Assembly: GCF_043642205.1 (NCBI RefSeq)
Contig: NZ_JBHZSG010000014.1
Coordinates: 1-64,000, forward strand
Length of the DNA: 64,000 nucleotides
Reading direction: 5' to 3'
From: Thalassotalea_A litorea
GTDB taxonomy: Bacteria > Pseudomonadota > Gammaproteobacteria > Enterobacterales > Alteromonadaceae
In this document: positions 8,322 through 17,772 of the stretch, in pieces
How the letters are laid out: every line of letters starts with the position of its first letter
How positions within the stretch are numbered: the stretch's first letter is position 1
Translations under genes and position numbers: made by a program
The notes under the pieces: generated by a model
Told to the model about the DNA's origin: nothing
Databases searched by the model: none
What the model saw: the letters and a program-made list of their open reading frames with translations, nothing else

Positions 8322-10877
8322 TTAACCGGTGTTGCGCATTCCGGTTGCGATCCCTGCCATGGTATGCATCAGTAAATGTTCATAGCCGGTATGTTCCGGA
8401 GAACAACGCAAACGCTTCAAGGCTTCGATCTGCATCAAATGCAACGGCAGCAGATAAGGACGACGCAGTTCAAAAGAACTAAGATTCCAGGGATCATTCT
8501 GCATCAGCTGTTGATGCCCGAGAACGGACAGAACCGTTTCCTGATCGGCTGCCAGTTGCGTCCGTAAATCCACACCCATTTGCTTTAACTCGTCATCGAC
8601 AAGCGCTTGATCATATCGCGTCGCAATCATCGGATTGGATTTTAGATACACCATTTCGATTAATGATACGCGCGAGCGGAAATACGGCCATTGCGTTAAC
8701 ATCTCATCAATCAAGCCTTGGTACTCTTCCCTGTGGTTGGCAATCGCCTGACCAAAACCCAGCCAGCTCGGTAATACCATGCGGTTTTGACTCCACGCGA
8801 AAATCCATGGAATGGCCCGCAACGATTCAATGCCACCATCGGCACGACGTTTAGCCGGTCTCGATCCTAAAGGCAATGACGATAACTCTTGCTCAGGCGT
8901 TGCCTGACGGAAATATCGGACAAAGTCTGCCTGATCTTGCACGTAACTGCGATACGTTTTGCAGCTATCTGCGGCCATTTTGTCCATCAGTTCACGCCAA
9001 GCTGGTTCTGGTGATTTTGGTGGTGTAATCAAAGACTCAAGAATCGCCGAGGCATATAAATGGAAACTTCGCACCGCCAGATTTGGCAATCCATATTTAT
9101 AACGAATGGTTTCCCCTTGCTCAGTAACGCGCAAACCACCATCTAAGGTACCTGGAGGTTGCGATGCAACCGCGGCATGAGCGGGTCCGCCGCCACGACC
9201 AATAGTGCCACCGCGACCATGGAATAATTTCAGCAATACACCTTTATCAGCAAATACTTTAGCTAAGGCTTCCTGCGCCTGATACTGAGCCCATGTTGCA
9301 GCCATCACGCCCGCATCTTTGGCAGAATCGCTGTAACCAATCATTACCGTTTGTTGTCCACCACAACTCTGGGTATAAATATCCATCGCCAGAAGTTCGT
9401 CCATAACTCCTGGCGCATTATTAAGATCATCCAATGTTTCAAACAGTGGCGCAATTGGCATCTGCCATTTAACACCGCAAATTTTCATAAACAATCGCAC
9501 TAACAATACGTCACTGGCTGTGCTCGCCATGGAGATGATATAAATACCCAGAACCTGTTGCGGTTGGGCCGCTATCATGTTGAACGTATCAAGGACTTCC
9601 TGAGTATCAGCGCTCCAGGTGTGCTCGGGCAGCAACGGACGACAAGACGCCAACTCCGCTAGCAAAAACTGTTGTCGTTTTGCTTCATCCCAAGCCAGGT
9701 AATCTCCCATATTCAGGAATTCGAGAATTTCGGCCATTGCCGCATCATGGCGCTCGCTATGTTGGCGCACATCAAGATTGACCATAGAAATTCCGAAACA
9801 TTGAACTTTGCGGATCAAGTCCAGCAATTGCGAATCCGCGACACGGTGCATGCCGTGATTTATCAAACTTTGGCGGCAACGCTTCAAGGGTGCGAGCAAT
9901 ACATCGGCATCATTGATTGTCGGTGGTTTATCGCCATTAACCAGATTGGCAATATTGTCTTCAAGACGGGAAATAATTTGTTTAAGCTGGTGTCGGTATG
10001 GACCCGCGCCATTTATGTCTTCTTCGATAAGATCCGCATCGGCTTTATGCATCGACAATTCTAGATACAGCTCACGGACATCTCGCCAATACAGTCTTGA
10101 TGCTCTGATGCGAGCATTGCGAATCGCTTCACTGCTTAGTTTGGCGGTTACAAACGGATTACCATCCCTGTCACCGGCCATCCAGCTGGCGATATTAACA
10201 GGCATAAAGCCATCCGCCAGCGGCTCACCAAGTAATTGCTGAGAAACGTCATCTAATTCACGAATAAATTGCGGCAATGCCGACCACAGACTGTCAGATA
10301 TAACATCCAACCCCCAACGGGATTCATCCAGCGGCGTCGGACGCTCAGCACGTATTTCATTAGTAAACCATGCCTGCTCTACCAATTCCGCAATTCGGGA
10401 GACATTGTCACTGCCGTTATCGAGTTCATCGGCAATCTGGTGGTATTTGTGAATAAACGTACGACGATTGATTTCAGTCGGATGCGCCGTCAACACCAGT
10501 TCGATGCGTAATTTACTGAACGCGTCGCGGATTTTTTCCGGCGCTACGCCTTGAATTTTTTTCGTCAACTCGGTTAAAGGATGGGCAATATCTAACTCGG
10601 CCAATCCTTGTTCGGAGATGGTGTATTGTTGCTCAGCGATATTTGCCAGATTTAAAAACTGACTAAACGCTCGAGATAGCACTAACATGTCCGCTTCAGG
10701 CATGTCGGCAAATAAGTCTTGCAACTTATTTAGCGCCTCTTCGTTGGTATTAACTTCTTTCGCCAGTGCACGGATGGCTTCGATACGTTCAACCCACTCA
10801 GGCCCTTGCTCAACAGCAATGGTTTCTCCCAAAATCTTCCCAAGCAGACGAATATTATTACGAATTGAATCTAGCAT
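8322..10877 (-). CDS. ppc: Phosphoenolpyruvate carboxylase
   Basis: An 851-residue cytoplasmic enzyme that carboxylates phosphoenolpyruvate to oxaloacetate to refill the TCA cycle. Both family signatures are visible: VLTAHPTEINRRT with the catalytic His at residue 132, and the FHGRGGTIGRGGGPAH loop in the second half. The C-terminus ends MRNTG, as in other bacterial PEPCs. The length is close to the 883 residues of E. coli Ppc. It is a single-gene unit, divergent from the NHL-gnd operon and ended by the hairpin at 8268-8295. The 361-bp gap between ppc and the next gene shows no obvious element beyond a weak ATTGTTAACATT sequence at 11052-11063. Confidence 0.97.
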   Translation of the reverse strand: MLDSIRNNIRLLGKILGETIAVEQGPEWVERIEAIRALAKEVNTNEEALNKLQDLFADMPEADMLVLSRAFSQFLNLANIAEQQYTISEQGLAELDIAHPLTELTKKIQGVAPEKIRDAFSKLRIELVLTAHPTEINRRTFIHKYHQIADELDNGSDNVSRIAELVEQAWFTNEIRAERPTPLDESRWGLDVISDSLWSALPQFIRELDDVSQQLLGEPLADGFMPVNIASWMAGDRDGNPFVTAKLSSEAIRNARIRASRLYWRDVRELYLELSMHKADADLIEEDINGAGPYRHQLKQIISRLEDNIANLVNGDKPPTINDADVLLAPLKRCRQSLINHGMHRVADSQLLDLIRKVQCFGISMVNLDVRQHSERHDAAMAEILEFLNMGDYLAWDEAKRQQFLLAELASCRPLLPEHTWSADTQEVLDTFNMIAAQPQQVLGIYIISMASTASDVLLVRLFMKICGVKWQMPIAPLFETLDDLNNAPGVMDELLAMDIYTQSCGGQQTVMIGYSDSAKDAGVMAATWAQYQAQEALAKVFADKGVLLKLFHGRGGTIGRGGGPAHAAVASQPPGTLDGGLRVTEQGETIRYKYGLPNLAVRSFHLYASAILESLITPPKSPEPAWRELMDKMAADSCKTYRSYVQDQADFVRYFRQATPEQELSSLPLGSRPAKRRADGGIESLRAIPWIFAWSQNRMVLPSWLGFGQAIANHREEYQGLIDEMLTQWPYFRSRVSLIEMVYLKSNPMIATRYDQALVDDELKQMGVDLRTQLAADQETVLSVLGHQQLMQNDPWNLSSFELRRPYLLPLHLMQIEALKRLRCSPEHTGYEHLLMHTMAGIATGMRNTG

Positions 10878-11238
10878 TAAACAACCTCATGTTCGTGGCA
10901 TTCCATGAAAAATCCACTAAAAATTAGCAGAAGCTCCTGAGATTAGCGGTTTATAGTAAAAAAAACCACAATATTTCATTAAGTTGGACCAGTTGACCAA
11001 TCTGCAATCAAGGTATTTGGCATTAAACGCTATTTGCTGTAACCTCCACGCATTGTTAACATTAAACAATCAGTAGCGCTAGGTGGTTAGTTTCTTTTGT
11101 TGAACGCTTCGGTATGACGTTATCCGATGCCCGCAAAAAACGCTCCTAAAACCTCAAACAAGTATATGTCATGTTATGCGCTGAAATTGCTAAACCTAAT
11201 TACGGTTATCCCTCAATGAATTCATCAAAGGACGTTAT

Positions 11239-12318
11239 ATGAGCAGCCATATTGCCCTGCCTGAAAATGGCATAGATCCCCATCACAAAATTATCGGTGA
11301 AGGTGCGTTTACTTACCGCGTGAACAATCGATGGGGAATTTTAGATCCTGAGCAATACCCGGTAGAAAACTGCCATGATTTTGCAATCGATAGCAAAAAA
11401 CGCATTTACATGGTCACGGATCACCCCGATAACCAGATCATTGTTTATGATTGCGAAGGCCAGTTGATAGATGCCTTTGGTAAAATGTTTCCCGGCGTCC
11501 ATGCCATTGAAATCGTCCAGGAAGGTGACGATGAATTTATCTATTTGGTCGACAGTGGCTGGATCAGCAATCGAAAATGGGACGGTATATCCACCGATGC
11601 CTGGGATTCGCCAACCAATAAAGTCATCGCCCAATCCGGTTTTATTGCCAAATTAACCCTTGATGGGGTACTTGTTTTTACGTTGTCTCACCCGCAAACC
11701 ATCGGTATATACACCCCTGATATGCCGTATCGTCCCACCGATATTGCGATACACGACAATGGAGATATTTTTGTCTGCGACGGATATGGCTCAGACTATG
11801 TGATCCGCTATGATAAACAAGGGCGTTATCTCTCTCACTTTGGTGGTCACGACAATGTCGACAGTGACCACAATCTTGCCAACGCCCATGGGATAGCCAT
11901 TGATCGAAGAATTCCAGATTCACCACAACTTATCATTAGCTCTCGGGCAGAACAATGTCTAAAATTATTTTCCTTAGAAGGTGAATATCAGGGTAAGATA
12001 GACACCCCTGGAGCATGGGTTCATGGTCCGGTGTTTGCTGAAGATTATTTCGTAACTTCCGTATGCTGGTCGGATATCGATGGAAAAAATGTCGATAACT
12101 CCGGGTTTATCAGCATATTTGATAGTAGCAATAACCTTGTTGTTAATTTAGGCGCTGGTAAGCCTGAATATCGGAATAATCAATTACAACCGATGGCAAC
12201 GACCTGGGATATCTTTAACCACCCGCATGGTATTTGCATCGATGACGACGGCAATATATATGTAGGACAATGGCGTGCAGGTCAATCCTACCCGATTAAA
12301 CTCGAAAAAATTGGATAG
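11239..12318 (+). CDS. NHL-repeat beta-propeller protein, peptidylamidoglycolate-lyase/SMP-30-like
   Basis: A 359-residue protein made of repeating blades that each end in a pattern like IYMVTDHPDNQIIVYD or GDIFVCDGYGSDYVIRYD. These are NHL repeats of the six-bladed propellers seen in peptidyl-alpha-hydroxyglycine lyases and some SMP-30-like lactonases. Conserved histidines occur at blade entrances (ANAHGIAID, NHPHGICID). No signal peptide is seen, so it is probably cytoplasmic. AAAGGA lies before the ATG. It is followed after 6 bp by gnd, so the two are cotranscribed. A sugar-lactone hydrolase feeding 6-phosphogluconate dehydrogenase is an attractive guess from context only; the substrate cannot be read from the sequence. 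Confidence 0.75.
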   Translation: MSSHIALPENGIDPHHKIIGEGAFTYRVNNRWGILDPEQYPVENCHDFAIDSKKRIYMVTDHPDNQIIVYDCEGQLIDAFGKMFPGVHAIEIVQEGDDEFIYLVDSGWISNRKWDGISTDAWDSPTNKVIAQSGFIAKLTLDGVLVFTLSHPQTIGIYTPDMPYRPTDIAIHDNGDIFVCDGYGSDYVIRYDKQGRYLSHFGGHDNVDSDHNLANAHGIAIDRRIPDSPQLIISSRAEQCLKLFSLEGEYQGKIDTPGAWVHGPVFAEDYFVTSVCWSDIDGKNVDNSGFISIFDSSNNLVVNLGAGKPEYRNNQLQPMATTWDIFNHPHGICIDDDGNIYVGQWRAGQSYPIKLEKIG

Positions 12319-12324
12319 ATTCTT

Positions 12325-13782
12325 ATGACCTTAAAACAGCAGTCAGATATTGGGGTGATTGGCCTGGCCGTAATGGGCGAAAACCTGATTTTAAACATGG
12401 CTTCCAAAGGCTTTACGGTAACCGCGTATAACCGTACAACTGCAAAAGTCGATCGATTCATCAATGATCGTGCCAAAGACAAAACCATTCGCGGCGCTTA
12501 TAGCATTGAGGAATTTGTAAACTCGCTTGCTGCACCAAGAAAAATCATGTTGATGGTAAAAGCCGGCAGTGCCGTGGATGCCACCATAGAACAATTGCTC
12601 CCATATCTTAGCGAAGGTGACATTCTTATCGACGGTGGCAACAGCCAGTTTGAAGATTCTGACCGTCGTACTAAATATCTTGAAGAAAAAGGTTTTCTGT
12701 ATATCGGCACCGGTGTATCCGGTGGCGAAGAAGGCGCGCTATTAGGCCCATCAATTATGCCTGGCGGTTCAAAAGCTGCCTGGCCACTGGTAAAACCTAT
12801 CTTTCAATCGATTGCCGCGAAAGTGAATGGTGATGTACCTTGCTGCGACTGGGTTGGTAATGGTGGCGCAGGACATTTTGTAAAAATGGTCCACAATGGC
12901 ATCGAATATGGCGATATGCAGTTGATTTGCGAAGCCTATATTCTGATGCGTGATGTCCTTGGTTTATCTGTTGATGAAATGGCAAACGTATTCGCTGACT
13001 GGAAGCAAACCGAGCTAAGCAGCTACCTGATTGATATCACCGCAGACATCATGGCCTACAAAGAAGATGGTCAGCCATTAATCGATGTTATCTTAGACAC
13101 CGCTGGACAAAAAGGTACGGGGAAATGGACAGGTGTCACCGCTCTACACTTAGGTACGCCGTTAACCTTGATTGGTGAAGCGGTATTTGCTCGCTGTCTG
13201 TCAGCATTAAAAGACCAGCGCGTTGTAGCCTCAGAGATTATCGATGGCGTTACTACAGAGTTTGCCGGTGACAAGCAAGCCTTTATCGATGCCTTAAAAG
13301 ACGCCCTTTTGGCTTCGAAAATGGTGTCCTATGCCCAAGGTTATGCCCTGATGAAGCAAGCTTCTGAAGATTTTGGCTGGGAGCTGGATTATGGCGCCAT
13401 TGCATTAATGTGGCGCGGCGGCTGTATTATTCGCAGCGTATTTTTAGATGACATCAAGAACGCTTACGATAAAAACCCAGAGATTGATAACCTGTTGTTG
13501 GATGATTACTTTAATCAGGCGATAAAAGCTGCGCAACCAGGCTGGCGTAAAGTAGTTAGTGAAGCCACATTAGCAGGAATTTCCATTCCCTGCCTGGCGT
13601 CTGCATTAAGCTATTTCGATGGCTACCGTTGTAAAGACTTACCTGCAAACTTGTTGCAGGCACAACGTGACTATTTTGGCGCCCATACTTATGAGCGCAA
13701 AGATAAACCCCGCGGTGAGTTTTTCCATACCAACTGGACCGGGCGTGGTGGCGATACCTCTTCCACCACCTACGACGTTTAG
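12325..13782 (+). CDS. gnd: 6-phosphogluconate dehydrogenase, decarboxylating
   Basis: A 485-residue enzyme that oxidises and decarboxylates 6-phosphogluconate to ribulose 5-phosphate with NADP+. Visible landmarks are the N-terminal Rossmann motif GVIGLAVMGENL, the signature ILIDGGNSQFEDSDRR, the substrate-binding and catalytic region VKMVHNGIEYGDMQ with its Lys-X2-His-Asn core, and the GTGKWT motif. The length matches the long dimeric family. It lies 6 bp after the propeller gene. zwf and pgl, the usual partners, are not in this window. A hairpin with a T-run follows the stop. Confidence 0.96.
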   Translation: MTLKQQSDIGVIGLAVMGENLILNMASKGFTVTAYNRTTAKVDRFINDRAKDKTIRGAYSIEEFVNSLAAPRKIMLMVKAGSAVDATIEQLLPYLSEGDILIDGGNSQFEDSDRRTKYLEEKGFLYIGTGVSGGEEGALLGPSIMPGGSKAAWPLVKPIFQSIAAKVNGDVPCCDWVGNGGAGHFVKMVHNGIEYGDMQLICEAYILMRDVLGLSVDEMANVFADWKQTELSSYLIDITADIMAYKEDGQPLIDVILDTAGQKGTGKWTGVTALHLGTPLTLIGEAVFARCLSALKDQRVVASEIIDGVTTEFAGDKQAFIDALKDALLASKMVSYAQGYALMKQASEDFGWELDYGAIALMWRGGCIIRSVFLDDIKNAYDKNPEIDNLLLDDYFNQAIKAAQPGWRKVVSEATLAGISIPCLASALSYFDGYRCKDLPANLLQAQRDYFGAHTYERKDKPRGEFFHTNWTGRGGDTSSTTYDV

Positions 13783-13805
13783 CGCTTGCTAATCTGGTTT
13801 TCCAT

Positions 13806-13836
13806 AAAGGCAATGGCTGAAAAGTCATTGCTTTTT
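13806..13836 (+). terminator. Rho-independent terminator after gnd
   Basis: AAAGGCAATGGCT pairs with AGTCATTGCTTTT (a few wobble pairs) and a T-run follows. It lies 24 bp after the gnd stop and just before MITE copy C. Confidence 0.75.
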
Positions 13837-13851
13837 TGATCGCCTTTTAAA

Positions 13852-14131
13852 TAATACCAATCACATTAAATTATTGCTCACTCAGTGAGAATTTAAAGGC
13901 TTTTAGACAAGGCATTGATTGCAGAGAATGGTTATTCCGCTCTCAAAAACAGCCAAAATCAGTAACGCAGGATAAACGCCTTTAAAACTCACCCGTAGGG
14001 AGTTTACCTTAAGGCCCATTTACGACCCTATATTTCATTAATATAGAATGACTATATCAACGAAACCTATGTTGTAACTGAACCTCTGCCCTAACTCTGA
14101 GTTGTGCACAAACTTAATGTGATTGGTATAA
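13852..14131 (+). mobile_element. MITE-like element copy C with TAA target duplication (reference copy)
   Basis: The body is 13855-14128 (274 bp), flanked by TAA at 13852-13854 and at 14129-14131. The two ends are a perfect 15-bp inverted repeat, TACCAATCACATTAA. The inside holds further small palindromes (CTCACTCAGTGAG; AACTCACCCGTAGGGAGTT; the pair around TATAGAATGACTATA) and no open reading frame. I use this copy to define the plus orientation of the family. Confidence 0.88.
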
Positions 14132-14208
14132 CCATTTTAAATCACTTTTGAATGCCCTGGTATTCGCGGTAAAATGACCGAATTCAACGAGCCGAGAACA
14201 TCCAGAGT

Positions 14209-14436
14209 ATGAACCGCAAAAAGAAAATTAAGTCCATTTTGATGGCCAAAAAGAAAAAGGCCAACAAGAAGCTTCACAACAGCAATAAGCCTAAATACAT
14301 CTCCAAAGCCGAACGGGAGAAAATGGCTGCTGAAGAGTTACAACAACAGCAACAAGTGGCTGAGCCAGAAGCAGTTAACCTAGATGCAGTTGATCTAGAT
14401 AAGAAAGAGCAGGATGAGGAAAAGCCTGAAGGCTAG
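14209..14436 (+). CDS. DUF2986 family small basic/acidic protein
   Basis: A 75-residue protein with a strongly basic N-terminal half (it begins MNRKKKIKSILMAKKKKANK) and an acidic, Gln/Glu-rich C-terminal half. The start matches the DUF2986 family of small proteins found in marine gammaproteobacteria, whose function is unknown. It lies alone between MITE copy C and the convergent ferredoxin reductase gene, and ends at a shared hairpin. Confidence 0.8.
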   Translation: MNRKKKIKSILMAKKKKANKKLHNSNKPKYISKAEREKMAAEELQQQQQVAEPEAVNLDAVDLDKKEQDEEKPEG

Positions 14437-14459
14437 ATGCTTTCGGGTGAAAGCATCTA
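14434..14459. terminator. Bidirectional terminator hairpin
   Basis: TAGATGCTTTC (14434-14444) and GAAAGCATCTA (14449-14459) form a perfect 11-bp stem with a GGGT loop between two convergent genes. It includes the stop codon of the DUF2986 gene. Confidence 0.7.
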
Positions 14460-14467
14460 AGTATGTT

Positions 14468-15766
14468 TTAAACGAAATTTAACGGTTTTAATTCGACCGA
14501 AGGATCGGCAAGTTTCTGTTTATTCAAAGTTTCTTTAGCCTTAATAAACTTTGTACCTAATACATAGGCTTTCGAACTATTCACCGCATCAACTGCCAGC
14601 AGTTCCTCGCCTTTGAAATACCATAGCGAGCGTTTACTCACATTGTTTAGGACAATGTCATCTCCACCTTCATCTTGGGCTTCAACGCGAACAATCACGT
14701 CATCGTAGCCTTCACCAAGACCTACCATCTGTAATTTAACGTCATATTGATCCGACCAAAACCAGGGTAGCGCATCGTATTCAGCGTCTTTACCACAAAT
14801 AGATTTGGCGGCAACTTTTGCCTGTTCAACGGCGTTTTGCACCGATTCAAGGCGCAGAAAACGTTGATAATGGGGATTGAAGTGATAACTGCAATCACCA
14901 ATCGCATAGATATTATCAAAGCTGGTTTTAGCGCTGCTATCTACCTTGATACCACCATGTTCAATGTTAAGACCTACAGCAGCGGCAAGCTCGCTATTTA
15001 CCCGAATACCAACACCGACAATAATAATATCGGCTGCAAATTGGCTGCCATCTGCACAAATGATCTGATTTGGGATTTGATTACAACCGTTGTCGTCGGT
15101 AGTTATTTTTACTACGTCTTTATCGGTTAGCACCTCGACACCATGTTGCTGATGAAGCTCGGTGAAAAATGCCGATAATTGTGGCGATGTTACTCGCGCT
15201 AGGATACGACTTTCCCGCTCCAACACGGTTACCTCATGCCCCAGTTTTCGTAATGATGCTGCGGTTTCCAGCCCGATGTAGCCGCCACCTATGATCACCA
15301 CGTTTTTATTACCATTTGTCAGGGCTGTCTTGATGTCGATGACGTCAGTGGCCGTTCTTAGTGGAAACAGATTTTTGGCGTCCTGCAAACCATCAATCGG
15401 TGGCATAAAGGGCCGTGCCCCGGTTGCCAATACCAGCTTTGTGAAGCTGAGTGTTTCACCGTTAGTCAGGGTTAGTTGCTGCGCGTCAGCATCGATGCTT
15501 TCGACCCGAATCCCCAACATTAATTCGACGTCGTTTTTCTCATAACTGGCAATAGGTTTTAACTGGATTTTTTCAATCGGTGCACGACCATCAACCGGCG
15601 TTTCAGTTAAAAAGCCTTTTGATAACGGTGGACGGTGATAAGGCAGATGCGGATCTGCATCAATTAATTTGATAGACCCTTGCCAGCCTTCTTTGCGCAA
15701 CGCAAAAGCCAGATTCACCCCCGCGTGACTGGCGCCAATAATGACACAACAATGAGATTGATTCAT
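14468..15766 (-). CDS. Ferredoxin reductase (NAD(P)H, FAD), P450 electron-transfer partner
   Basis: A 432-residue flavoprotein of the putidaredoxin-reductase type. It carries the FAD-binding motif IIGASHAGVNLA near residue 9 and the NAD(P)H-binding motif VVIIGGGYIGLETA near residue 155. It also has the YAIGD motif that holds the flavin and a C-terminal reductase domain. It would pass electrons from NAD(P)H to the 2Fe-2S ferredoxin encoded 17 bp upstream. It is the last gene of the P450-ferredoxin-reductase operon and ends at a convergent hairpin. Together the three genes form a complete class I P450 system. Confidence 0.9.
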   Translation of the reverse strand: MNQSHCCVIIGASHAGVNLAFALRKEGWQGSIKLIDADPHLPYHRPPLSKGFLTETPVDGRAPIEKIQLKPIASYEKNDVELMLGIRVESIDADAQQLTLTNGETLSFTKLVLATGARPFMPPIDGLQDAKNLFPLRTATDVIDIKTALTNGNKNVVIIGGGYIGLETAASLRKLGHEVTVLERESRILARVTSPQLSAFFTELHQQHGVEVLTDKDVVKITTDDNGCNQIPNQIICADGSQFAADIIIVGVGIRVNSELAAAVGLNIEHGGIKVDSSAKTSFDNIYAIGDCSYHFNPHYQRFLRLESVQNAVEQAKVAAKSICGKDAEYDALPWFWSDQYDVKLQMVGLGEGYDDVIVRVEAQDEGGDDIVLNNVSKRSLWYFKGEELLAVDAVNSSKAYVLGTKFIKAKETLNKQKLADPSVELKPLNFV

Positions 15767-15783
15767 GATATGGCTAGCCAGAA

Positions 15784-16092
15784 TTAATGCGCAACATTCA
15801 GTGTGATGCCATCGATATCATCACTGATTTCAATCTGACAACACAAACGACTGCGCTCATTAACGTTATCATCCAGCTCCAGCATATCCTGCTCAATTTC
15901 TCCAGCAGGACCGACTTTAGCCATATCTTCGCTGGCAACATGCACATGACAGGTTGCACAAGAGCAGACGCCACCACAATCACCGTCGATACCTTCGACA
16001 CCATTTTCTACCGCCAGCTCCATTACTGAGCCAGACTCACCTTCAACTTCAATCTTTTCATTGTCAGAGGTAATAAAGGTTATTTTTGCCAT
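15784..16092 (-). CDS. 2Fe-2S ferredoxin, adrenodoxin/putidaredoxin type
   Basis: A 102-residue soluble ferredoxin. The cluster ligands follow the Cys-X5-Cys-X2-Cys...Cys plan: Cys39, Cys45 and Cys48 in GDCGGVCSCATCHV, and Cys85 in RLCCQIEI. The extra Cys43 is not a usual ligand. It carries electrons from the reductase to the P450. It lies 19 bp after the P450 and 17 bp before the reductase, so the three are one transcript. GAGAG precedes the ATG. Confidence 0.93.
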   Translation of the reverse strand: MAKITFITSDNEKIEVEGESGSVMELAVENGVEGIDGDCGGVCSCATCHVHVASEDMAKVGPAGEIEQDMLELDDNVNERSRLCCQIEISDDIDGITLNVAH

Positions 16093-16111
16093 TTTATTTG
16101 TCTCTCTTATA

Positions 16112-17266
16112 TTAACGGAACGAAACGGTTAGCTGTTCAAAGCCAACCTTGCGCTGAAATTCCTGCCAATCTTCGATATTGTCCTGATGATCGAGAATAT
16201 CGATATTTTTAACTTTAGCCGATAAAGACGTGAGAAGAATATTCATGATTTGTCGTGCATGGGTAGCGCCAAGACAATTGTGGGTGGCAAAACCAAATCC
16301 TACATGCGGATTAATTTTGCGATCAAGTACTACTTCATTGGCATTTTCAAATACCCGCTCGTCTCGGTTTGCCGATGCCCAACACAAGGAAATTCTCGAA
16401 TTTGCTTTAACGGCGTGCTCACATACCTGAGTATCTTCGGTCACTACCCGCCCCATGTGAGTAAGCGGTGAAAAGTAACGAATTAATTCTTCAACCGCTT
16501 TACCGGTGATCTCTGGCTCATTTTGTAAACGGTTAAGAGACTCTGGGTTTTCGGCAAAATAGGCGATGGAATTAGTAACCGCATTGATAACCGTATCGCG
16601 GCCACCAGCAAAGGTCAGGATCATTACCCCCTTAACTTCTTCTTTGCTGAGTTTTCGACCATTCACTTCACTGTTAAGCAATACCGAATATAAATCTTCA
16701 CCAGGATTGGCTATCGCTTTATCAATCTGTTGATCGATATAGTCATAAAGGATATTGGCCTTGTCAGCGTCCAGGGCGGTATCGTCGCTGCGAAATACAT
16801 GAGTACCCCAGTTAATCCAAACCTGGGCTTCCTCATAAGGAATGTTAAGCAGTAAGGTTAATGCCCGGGATTGAAGTTTCAGGGAAAAATCGGCAACCAC
16901 TTCAACACTGTCTTTTGCCAACACTTCGTCAATTAGCTCATCAATGATGGCTTTTAAGCTTGCCTGATAGTCGGCCTCTAGTGGACGCTTAAACCAAGGC
17001 TCTACAATAGCTCGGTAATTTGCATGTTCAGGGGGATCGACTTCAAATGGAATTTGTCGAGTATCACGAATAGCAACTTCTGAGGGAACAACGATACGCC
17101 CGACTTCCTCGCCACCACTTTGAAAGGTTTTCCAGTTGTGGGCACATTTGCGGACATCTTTTAATCCCAGAACCATAGTCACGGGATCGTTTTGATCATC
17201 TACGGTGCCGAAACCTTTACCGTTTCGGGCCTCTTGAAACGCATCGGGTAACACGCTCTTACTCAT
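16112..17266 (-). CDS. Cytochrome P450, probable CYP236-type 6-O-methyl-galactose demethylase
   Basis: A 384-residue soluble bacterial P450. The oxygen-activation motif of the I helix is AGGRDT (residues 220-225), the K-helix ExxR is Glu260-Leu-Ile-Arg263, and the haem Cys331 sits in GFGFATHNCLG. DPPEHANYR near residue 77 is the usual haem-propionate segment. P450s encoded with a ferredoxin and a reductase in agar/porphyran loci of marine bacteria are known to demethylate 6-O-methyl-D-galactose from porphyran, releasing formaldehyde. The locus here fits that role, but the subfamily cannot be fixed by eye. AAGGGGA lies before the ATG. MITE copy D lies about 55 bp upstream. Confidence 0.82.
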   Translation of the reverse strand: MSKSVLPDAFQEARNGKGFGTVDDQNDPVTMVLGLKDVRKCAHNWKTFQSGGEEVGRIVVPSEVAIRDTRQIPFEVDPPEHANYRAIVEPWFKRPLEADYQASLKAIIDELIDEVLAKDSVEVVADFSLKLQSRALTLLLNIPYEEAQVWINWGTHVFRSDDTALDADKANILYDYIDQQIDKAIANPGEDLYSVLLNSEVNGRKLSKEEVKGVMILTFAGGRDTVINAVTNSIAYFAENPESLNRLQNEPEITGKAVEELIRYFSPLTHMGRVVTEDTQVCEHAVKANSRISLCWASANRDERVFENANEVVLDRKINPHVGFGFATHNCLGATHARQIMNILLTSLSAKVKNIDILDHQDNIEDWQEFQRKVGFEQLTVSFR

Positions 17267-17318
17267 TGCTATCCCCTTAATATTAATTCTTTACTCTTTG
17301 ATAACGGGTTATCGTTTT

Positions 17319-17597
17319 CTATACCAATTCCATTGAGTTTTTGCACAACTCAGAGTTAGGGCAGAGGTTCAGTTACAACTTAGATTTCATTGATATAGTC
17401 ATTCTATATTAATGAAATATAGGGCCGTAAATGGGCCTCTGATAAACTCCCTATGGGTGAGTTTTAAAGGCATTTATACCGTGTTACTGATTTTGACCAA
17501 CTTTGACAATAGAGCTACCAATCTCTGCGATCAAAACCTTACCTAAAAGCCTTTAAAATCTCACTGAGTGGGAAAACACTTGCTGGACTTGGTATCA
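17319..17597 (-). mobile_element. MITE-like element copy D (diverged)
   Basis: The body is 17322-17594 (273 bp). The internal sequence matches the family, but the ends are altered (TACCAATTCCATTGAG and GCTGGACTTGGTA). The flanking triplets CTA and TCA no longer match. It is probably an old copy or a second subfamily. The rest of the 17598-17772 gap shows nothing recognisable. Confidence 0.7.
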
Positions 17598-17772
17598 TGC
17601 CTATAAACAACATAATATTGCTTCACTTTGAGCAAAAATACGTAATTAACTGGCAAAAGTAATATTAATTTGTCATCAAGGGATAGTTGGCCTGGCCGCA
17701 CCAGCAGTTAGCTTTGAGTACTTATTTGAGCTAGCTGTCAGTGCGAGCCATGCGCGCCTTATTGCGTTTTCG

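Noticed and set aside
11052..11063. ATTGTTAACATT upstream of the NHL-gnd operon as a ninth GntR site
   Set aside because: Only one half is intact, it is about 180 bp from the gene, and no link to galactan use is evident. Kept as a weak match.
17319..17597. Target duplication of MITE copy D
   Set aside because: The flanking triplets CTA and TCA do not match, so this copy is not used as evidence for the 3-bp duplication.
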